From Cristatella mucedo (Eukaryota > Bryozoa > Phylactolaemata > Cristatellidae), in NCBI GenBank assembly GCA_009760855.2, contig WPIO01000057.1, positions 2,287,001 through 2,351,000 of the forward strand: 64,000 nt of DNA, written 5' to 3'. The notes under the pieces were generated by a model. That model was not told where the DNA came from, ran no database searches, and saw only the letters and a list, made by a program, of their open reading frames with translations. Below are positions 56,890-64,000 of this stretch, piece by piece (position 1 is the first letter of the stretch; each line of letters begins with the position of its first letter). The translations under genes were made by a program, and so were the position numbers.

Positions 56890-57825
56890 ATGTGATGTAA
56901 TAAAGTAATGTATCCCCATCTGTAACTCCACAAAGCCACAAAGACTATGTAGGTGTCATGCAGGAGAGTTTTGTTTAGTGCACTCACAGCCTGAGCGGCT
57001 TTCGGTATGCATTCGGTAGCAAACAGACTTCATCGCACACAACAAAGAGAAAGTGGGAAGCATATCAGGGTCAGGAGAGCAGTTGAAGTAGTGAGTAGCG
57101 TGGAAGTAGCAGCTCAGGACCGCTGCAAAGGATGAGCCATAGTCGGCAGCAGGAGAATAGTTGTCGTTGCATAAGAATTGTGGAAGCGAGTTTCACAGTC
57201 TATGACCTGCAGAGCTAAAGCTGTTGCCACAAACGGTCTTTAAGCAGAGAAATGGAGCAGCTCATTTATTGTCCATACAGGACCTGAGGGCAAGAGGAGG
57301 CTGAAACAGGTACAGCTGGTCAGCTAGGTATGGAGGAGCCCGGCAGTGGTGCGCCTTGTGGGTCAGCATAAGAACTTTGCTCCGTATTCGTTGATCGACC
57401 ATCCTAGCTCCTTTATCAAAGGAGACACGTGATCAAACCTCTGGGACTTGAAGGCTAGCCTTGCAGCCATATTAATAGCCAGCTACAGTGGCCCAGTTGC
57501 TTTCTTTGGTAGCCGAGCCAAAATGAATTACAATAATCAAGCCGAGACAGAACTAAGGAGCTAGTTAAATCATTTGCAAGCCACCGTGGAAGACAGCTTC
57601 TAATCTTATATTGGGATCAGACATGATGGCTAGCTGTAGAAGCAGTCTCCTGAATGAAGCTCTTAAAATTTAGGCAGCTTTCGAAAACGACACCTAAACT
57701 TCGAGGACGTGGTGATGGTCGCACAACATCACCTATTAGAAGAGCAAAGCCTTTTAATCCAGCCACGTGTTTAGCGTGTCCTTTGAGCAGCAGTTCAGTG
57801 TTATCGTCATTTAGTTACATATCTC
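56890..57825 (-). mobile_element. LINE-B copy, antisense, degraded
   Basis: The tail counterpart (ATGTGATGTAATAAAGTAAT) is followed by 3' UTR and C-terminal domain, ending near the [12 protein letters not shown] segment at 57825. Several indels. Confidence 0.85.
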
Positions 57826-58034
57826 ATCGGTAGATCTTAACATCTATATAGTGCAGGTTAAACATAGGGTCAAACAAAGTAAGGGGAGTATGCTGGGAAC
57901 ATTATTATTATATAAATAATAATCAAGGCATTAATTAACCAGCCTTAAAACTTGTGACGTGACATTAATCAATGCTGCTTGGAGATCATAGTTAGCCACT
58001 TGGATGCTTTCAAGCTAGCAAGCTGAACACCTAC

Positions 58035-58138
58035 CGCCCAGAGGTAAACATCAGTCCGTTGACGCTACCAACACAAGACAAAGCAACGCAGACCGGGATC
58101 ACCCAGGCCATTATGCTGTATAACTTGTTGGCAAGGTA
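58035..58138 (-). CDS. LAT-type exchanger, exon with transmembrane helix 8
   Basis: The acceptor is CCCGTTGTAG and the donor is GTAGGT after GGGCG (phase 2, splitting an Arg codon). It encodes YLANKLYSIMAWVIPVCVAL and then SCVGSVNGLMFTSG. The length and residue pattern match the family's helix 8 without gaps. The exon is 104 nt. Confidence 0.93.
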
Positions 58139-60446
58139 CTACAACGGGTCACAAAGTCAGCCATTTGAACGGTTCCTTTGGCTGTCACTCATCGGCAATA
58201 CGAATGCAGAGCAGGGCGATCAGTACTTTCAAACGTCATTACGATGGCCCAAACAATAACGTGGGAGCAGAAAAGATGCACAAACGTATAGGCACTGATG
58301 ATGAATTCAATTAGAATAATAAAAACCTGATAGCTACCGCTTCCACTAAAGCAGTGAGCACAGTGTCTGCCACTGCTTGAGATCGCAACTGTACTTCATT
58401 ACAATCAATCACAGATGTGACATAACTATTTGGATATTGCAGGTCTAGAAGAGGCATCATAGAAGGCAGCATCTCCCGTGCAGCTATTTTGCGTGTCACA
58501 GCACTAAGTCCACATTAACAACATACCACAGCTCGTAGTTGCTAAATGAGGGCATGGATTATATGGCTAAGAGCTGATCCACCTCTGAGAGCTATATTGA
58601 AAATTTAGCCCAGAACAAAAGCCCAGCTTGAACTATTACCTGTTTCTCTTTTCCTTTCTGCCAATGCCTAAGATTATCTCACTACCATGCAATTATCGTG
58701 CAACTAAATTTCCCATGCACTTTGCAATCAAGTTCCGTGACATTAGGCTTTCACCACTTCACCCAGATGTTCCTCACACAGACTTTGAACCCGACCAACC
58801 GATTAACCACGGTAGAAAGAGTGACAGCGCTTGTTATGCTTGAGCTAGTGAATTCTTTTGGCATTTGCATTAGCATAGCATTCTACTGCAGAAAAAACAG
58901 GAGGTTACTAATCACGTTTCGAATTTGTCAGCCTGAGTACTTCATTCTGGAATGAAGCAAAGGAAATAAGGGCCTCATAGATGGGGTATGAGAGGGTCAT
59001 TTTTGTTTATTCTAGTCATGTGCTCGAACCCCATTGGCATATCTAATCCATATGGATAGGGATTAATTTCTCAATGGCCATTACGAAAAAGAATTATCTT
59101 AATTTATTTGGAGCATAATGGGACTAGCACGCTGGGCATTCGACAAAGCGGGCATGTCACTGTCGTTTAAATTCTCCTATGATTGTCTATTATCTGATTA
59201 GGGCTACAAACTTGCTATAAATGAATCTCTCCAGGTGGGCACTGTTATGTATGTCTAAAAGTTGGCAAACTCTCACAAAACCAACGGCAGAGGATCACTG
59301 GGAGGTTACTTACAGCGTATAGGGCGATACAAAAAAATCTACACTTCGGTCAGGTTAGGTGCCAGCAGCATAACTTAAGATAGCATTAGCTGCACGGCTA
59401 CACAAAAAATGTGATTGTTGGGTCCCAATCTTTACCCTTAATTCCTGCCTCTGTAAAACGTATCACAATATATTGGGTCGATCAATTTTTCACAAATGAG
59501 GTAACCATTTGTGATGCTATATGTATCCTTTTCCGGAGCTGTTTCCTTTTAATGATTACAAAGGCTGAGCTTCACACCTATGCCAGCAGTACTTAGCTAT
59601 GCTACTAAGCGTTCCATATACTTGATCGTGGTAAATGAGCAGCTCAACTCACGTCAAATTTCGGGTTTGGATGACGGCATACCAGCCAAAGAAGTAGACT
59701 GAAAAATGAACATAAATTGGCTCATCCTACGACAACACATTTATTGTTCATGGTATAATTATAAGGACATTATCTCTGCACCGGCCTTCAGATTTTTCTG
59801 GTAATCATTAGTGTAAATGTTAAGAAAAAATTAGATCCGTACAAAAATCACATACTTGTTTGGAAATGTATTCGTATAGTACTCAGATATATTATAACAC
59901 CATAACCAACCAAAATCAGAAATAAACTACTGCAGTGGATTACAAAGCAGACCCGAACTCAATCTACAGTTTCACTTGATCCATGCAGATTTGGTCGAGC
60001 TATGTAATTTACTTGCCACAAAACTACACTGCAAATGAAGCTGTGAAAAACTTAGATGCACTTACCTCAACAAGCTGCAAACATGTAGCTCGGCATAACA
60101 TGTTCAACAAGTTGGGACACGATATGTGTACTATGCAGAGATCAAAGAAACTTGCCGGTATGTTCCTTCTGATTTCCTTCGGAGCTAGACATCATTTGCA
60201 TATTTTCAACCCTCTCTTTACTGTGAAAATTATAACACTTCAAATACTTTTTCTGACAAGTTAGTCGTATGAAAGCTACGCTACAAAATACTCAATTGTT
60301 GGCCGACACACCTTTCAATTTTCTCAACATTTATCCTTAGCTCAACCTTGATATTGCTAACAGTTACGATTATTGCATAAGCAGCCTTAACGTTTTAGTC
60401 TTATAGCTTTTGGCAGATAACTCTGTATCAGTACTCCACCACCACA
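58139..60446. other. Intron sequence, mostly unrecognised
   Basis: Contains the SINE-1 remnant at 58990-59098 and a 46-base piece with exon-like borders at 59653-59698 (see findings). Otherwise featureless and AT-rich. Confidence 0.5.
58990..59098 (+). mobile_element. SINE-1 remnant, old
   Basis: ATGTGCTCGAACCCCATTGG (B-box region) is followed by GGGATTAATTTCTCAATGGC and AAAGAATTAT, a diverged version of the SINE-1 tail. Confidence 0.55.
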
Positions 60447-61437
60447 AATGGATGGCAGCAAATTTTCTTAAATTAAATGATTATAAAACTTTACTTACTA
60501 GTTATGGGCAAACCCAGTGCGATTCAGAAATTGAAAAAGCTAACGCTCTAAATCGGTTCTGCCAGCATATCTTCTGTTGAATCTGCACGAAATCTAGGTT
60601 TCATGTTCCAAAGTGACCTTTCCACAGACGACCACATCAGCTCCACAGTCAAGTCTGCCTAGTTTCAGCAACAAAACGTTGCTAAAATTCGGGCTTGTGT
60701 CGAGAAGGATACAAAATCCAAGTTGGTACATGCATTTGTGACGTCCCATATTGACTTCTGTAACTCACTCCTTGCTGGCCTACCGGCATGTGCAATCAGG
60801 CGATTACAGCTGGTGCAAAACTCCGAAGCTAGGCTTGTCTGTCGTGAGCATCGCAGTTGCCACATCACACCACTTCTTGCCGACCTGCACTCGCTACCAG
60901 TCAAGCAACGGATCGACTTCAAGGTTTTGTCGCTCACTTTTAGGTCGCTTTATTCTTTGGCTTCAGCCTATCTCTCAGATCTACTCCTCCACCAGGCCAA
61001 GCATGGTAACACCTGCTTTTCGGAATCCAACAGTTTACCAATACCTCGTACAAACCTCAAATCCTTTGGAGACCATGCATTTAGTTCGTATGCTCCCAAA
61101 GCCTGGAACTCACTCCCGACTTGCGTCAGAACATCCTTTGACTTGACCACATTTAAAAAGAACTTAAAACAAACCTATTTAGGACTGCATTTGGTGGGTC
61201 CCTGTGATTCGTCCTTTATGTGCTTATCAGCGGTGTCACTAACCACACTTGCATGCTGACCCAGTGCATGTCACCCTAACCATGTTATTCATATTGTTTA
61301 TCAACCATGATATCACTCACCATTCAATTGCATTTCCCTTTGCAGCAAATTTAAAGCACCTAGAAAGAGCTTGATTTCTCCGAGGGCGCTTTATCAAGTG
61401 TATTACTATTATTATTATTATTATTATTATTACTACA
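60447..61437 (+). mobile_element. LINE-A copy, sense
   Basis: It starts at the WMAANFLKLND codons and covers the C-terminal domain (open from 60723 to about 61200), 3' UTR and a long ATT tail at 61403-61435. Antisense to the exchanger gene, about 130 bases from the exon at 61563. Confidence 0.9.
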
Positions 61438-61562
61438 ACAGGTAATGTAAAGTCAGCAGAGGAATTGCTTCTAATACCAGATTAAAGAAAAACAACATAA
61501 ACGGCTCAAAAAGGCTGCAGCAGTATGAGAATAGAACAAGTTTAAAAACTAGAGCAACTTAC

Positions 61563-61686
61563 GATGGCCACGGCAGGCGATGCAGCAATCTGAGGAGGAG
61601 ACATTACAGTCAGGTATGCCACGTTGGTGAACACATACACGGTCGTCACCAAAGGCAAGGATATGTAGATGGCACGAGGCATCGTC
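61563..61686 (-). CDS. LAT-type exchanger, exon with transmembrane helix 7
   Basis: Read on the minus strand, the acceptor is TTCTATTCCAG and the exon opens with the last base of a split codon. It encodes [19 protein letters not shown] and continues through [20 protein letters not shown]. The donor is GTAAGT after ATC (phase 0). The motif MSP before the loop is typical of LAT1/LAT2 in the corresponding loop. The preceding exon should end in a helix 6 segment and was not found up to 64000. Confidence 0.93.
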
Positions 61687-63458
61687 CTGGAATAGAAAAA
61701 ATGGAACCATTGCACAAATTCCATTCGGCAAAAAACCGACTAGTGCTCTCAAATCACGAAGCTACTTCTTTGTCCAGTGCTACCCAAAGCTCTGGCATCA
61801 ACACTTGTGCTCCCAAGATAGATCCTGAATTGAACAGATATCGTGTGCATGCTTATGTAGTCAGCGCAATGAGCATGGGTATAATTCATTAAAGCATCTT
61901 CCACCGCTTATTATATGGGTGAACGACTGAGCCCCCAAAGGCTGTGTGAAGGTGTGAACTCCGTCTAACCTAGCCAATTGAAACGAACAATAGCCCCTAT
62001 GAACGAAGAGGGATGCTTGCTGTCAGGAATGAGCCAGACACCATGGACAACCAAGTTACCATGCAGGGGACACCATGAGACTGGGCGAGCCATGATCACT
62101 CCGAATGCAAAGGAAGCATCCAGTGCCAATCCAAGATGATCTACCAATTAGAAGGCAAATGATCACAAGACATGTTTTGGTTACAAAAGCTGGGTATGGA
62201 ATATTTATTTCAGAGCATTTATAAAGCCTATTTCTACTTGCCAAGTTATCTGGAACCATGGGGCAGCCGATTACCCTGTGGATAAATGCCATTTCAATTA
62301 GGTAGACTGAGTAGGTAAACTTATGGCAGGATTAGTACACGCAGCTATCAGTGATCCAAAAGGTTTGGGCATAAACTCAGCCGAAACAGTTGCAGCTAGC
62401 TAGACGGCTAGCTGCCAGACGAGTGCCATCAGTCATTGCCACTTTAATAAGTAGCTCAAAGGGGGCGATGACAGCCACGATGACTTGCTGGGGCATAGGT
62501 CACCAGGAAAGGCTTCCTAATGTATACCCTGTAGATGGGAGGTGTTTTCTCAGTTCAGAGTTCTTTGCCTGTACCTTAATGATGTGGGGTTTGCTTTTTT
62601 ACCTCAAAGGAGCAGTGTGATAAGGGACTTCCGGGAACTCAACCTGTAGCAAATTCGTGCTTCTTAAAGACGGTTCTCTAGAAGTGCAATCCTAAGCTGG
62701 TAAGTCCATCACAACAGATCATGGTATGCAGAACAGAGCAGTCGCAATTACTTGCAGCACATCTTAGGCGACATAAACAAGGCAGATGCTGACTGCCATG
62801 GAGAGGAAAGCTCTGAGCAGGAACATATGTCCAGAAGGTTATCTCCGGTAACCCATGAGAAAATTAATTACTGCAGGATAGCCATTAGGACCAAGCCTCA
62901 TGACAATGGCGATTACTGGCTAGTGCTGGTGGGCCTGATTCCTGAGTACTAAGTTAATTAGCAACATCATGATGGGGTGAAAGGATAGCACAACATTGGA
63001 GAAGGACCACTTTGAGGGACTTGGAGCACAGCCAAAGACAAAAGCAACACCAGGCATCAATTGCATCTAACGATCATTTCGTTAGCTGGTACTGTTCCAC
63101 TAACGATTTTTAGGCTCACCGCCTTACTCTCAATGTGAGCTTCGTTCAAGCTAGTGCAGACGAAAAAAAAACTTGCTTGCTAGTGCCAGGCATTAATGCT
63201 GTAGTTTTGAAGAAACAGCCCGGTTAGACCAAGAAAAACAAATAATGAGCTCTGCAACAGTGGATGACCTTTGAACTGTACATGCTTCTCCTTACAGTTA
63301 TACAGAAGGAGTATCTACACGGGAATCTTAGTGTTTCAGCCCTTGGACTTTATCTGAGGACCTGACCCGGCTGCTGGAAGCACAAAAGCAAAACCCTTCA
63401 GACCCAATAACAGCCAGCAAGGGCAAGTTGCAGGCGAGCTACACAACTTTCGGGCATG
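61687..63458. other. Intron sequence, no upstream exon found
   Basis: I searched the minus strand for helix 6 codons such as GGWNFLNYVTEE and saw none, so the next upstream exon lies beyond 64000. No repeats recognised. Confidence 0.5.
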
Positions 63459-64000
63459 TAATAATAATAATAATAATAATAACAATGCACTTGATAAAGC
63501 ACCCTCAGAAAACTCAATCTCTTTCTAGGCGCTTTACATTTGCTGCAAAGGGAAACGCGATTGAGTTTGAGTAATATCATGCTTGACAAACAACATGAAT
63601 AACATGGTTAGGGGTGATATGCACAGCGTCAGCATACAAGTGTGCTTAGTGTCAGCACGCAAAAGCACATGAACGACGAATCACGGGGACCCACTAAATG
63701 CTGTCCTAAATAGATGTGTTTGTAAGTTCTTTTTAAATATGGTCAAGTCAGGGGATATTCTGAAGCAAGTCAGGAGTGAGTTCCAGGCTTTGGGAGCATA
63801 AGAACTAAATGCACGGTCTCCAAAAGATTTGAGGTTTGTATGAGGTGTAGGTAAACTGTTGGATTACGGAAAGCAGGTGGTACGATGCTTGGCCTGATGG
63901 GGGAGTAGACGTGAGAGATAGGCCGGAGCCAAAGAATGAAGTGACCTAAAAGTGAGCGACAAAACCTTGAAGTCGATCCATTGCTTAACTGGTAGCCAGT
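63459..64000 (-). mobile_element. LINE-A copy, antisense, runs off the window
   Basis: ATT tail at 63459-63485, stem-loop, 3' UTR and C-terminal codons up to the DLHWLPV segment at the window end. It probably continues beyond 64000. Confidence 0.88.

Larger units (their letters stand above)
42391..64000 (-). other. Gene 2: SLC7 light-chain amino-acid exchanger, LAT type (3' half, six exons)
   Basis: The family exchanges large neutral or cationic amino acids across the plasma membrane, normally as a light chain disulfide-linked to an SLC3 heavy chain. Six exons with GT/AG borders join in frame into 239 codons plus stop (721 nt, including the last base of a split first codon). They cover about transmembrane helices 7 to 12 and a short tail. 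Signature stretches are [56 protein letters not shown] and [16 protein letters not shown]. By eye it is closest to vertebrate LAT2/LAT1 (SLC7A8/SLC7A5), with y+LAT next; a tree is needed for orthology. Helices 1-6, the cysteine for the heavy-chain disulfide, the start codon and the promoter lie beyond 64000. I found no clear AATAAA signal within 1 kb after the stop. Confidence 0.93.

Overview
This window is animal nuclear DNA, almost certainly from an invertebrate. Two protein genes are broken into short exons by introns of 0.2 to 11.5 kb with GT/AG borders. The introns and the space between the genes are packed with decayed non-LTR retrotransposons, tRNA-derived SINEs and long CA/GA/CT microsatellites. 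There are no operons, Shine-Dalgarno sites, CRISPR arrays or convincing functional tRNA or rRNA genes. The species cannot be named from the sequence alone.

Gene 1 (+ strand, positions 1-24082, 5' end outside the window) encodes a glycoside hydrolase family 31 enzyme of the sulfoquinovosidase (YihQ) type. Six exons (1-150, 11693-11834, 12037-12255, 17850-18071, 19061-19297, 23637-24082) join in frame into the last 471 codons plus stop. The fragment carries both catalytic aspartates and all five residues of the sulfonate-recognition set (Q, Q, R, W, Y) with the spacing of the E. coli enzyme. I therefore predict an animal enzyme that releases sulfoquinovose, the sugar headgroup of plant and algal sulfolipid.

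Gene 2 (- strand, 42391 to beyond 64000, 5' end outside the window) encodes an SLC7 light-chain amino-acid exchanger of the LAT type. Six exons (61686-61563, 58138-58035, 52077-51981, 49159-49010, 42935-42758, 42458-42391) join in frame into the last 239 codons, covering about transmembrane helices 7 to 12 and the cytoplasmic tail. The two genes converge tail to tail across about 18.3 kb. I see no functional link between them.

Repeats dominate the rest. LINE-A is an L2/CR1-like element with an (ATT)n tail. It has more than 25 copies in both orientations, and one 5'-truncated copy (3511-5102) still has an uninterrupted reverse transcriptase frame of more than 430 codons. LINE-B is a related element with an (ACATT)n tail (25770-27640, 48435-48978, 54421-55660, 56890-57825 and fragments). 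SINE-1 is a tRNA-headed family with six clear copies; its tail matches the 3'-terminal stem-loop of LINE-A, which points to a SINE/LINE partnership. SINE-2 is a second tRNA-headed family. A 188-bp non-autonomous hAT element resembling the SPIN/URR1 group lies at 33803-33990 with a near-perfect 8-bp target duplication. Other structures include a threefold 107-bp tandem repeat (39759-40076), a 12-nt-based G-rich minisatellite (12955-13095), long CT/GT and GA/GT microsatellites, and several GC-rich blocks of unknown role.
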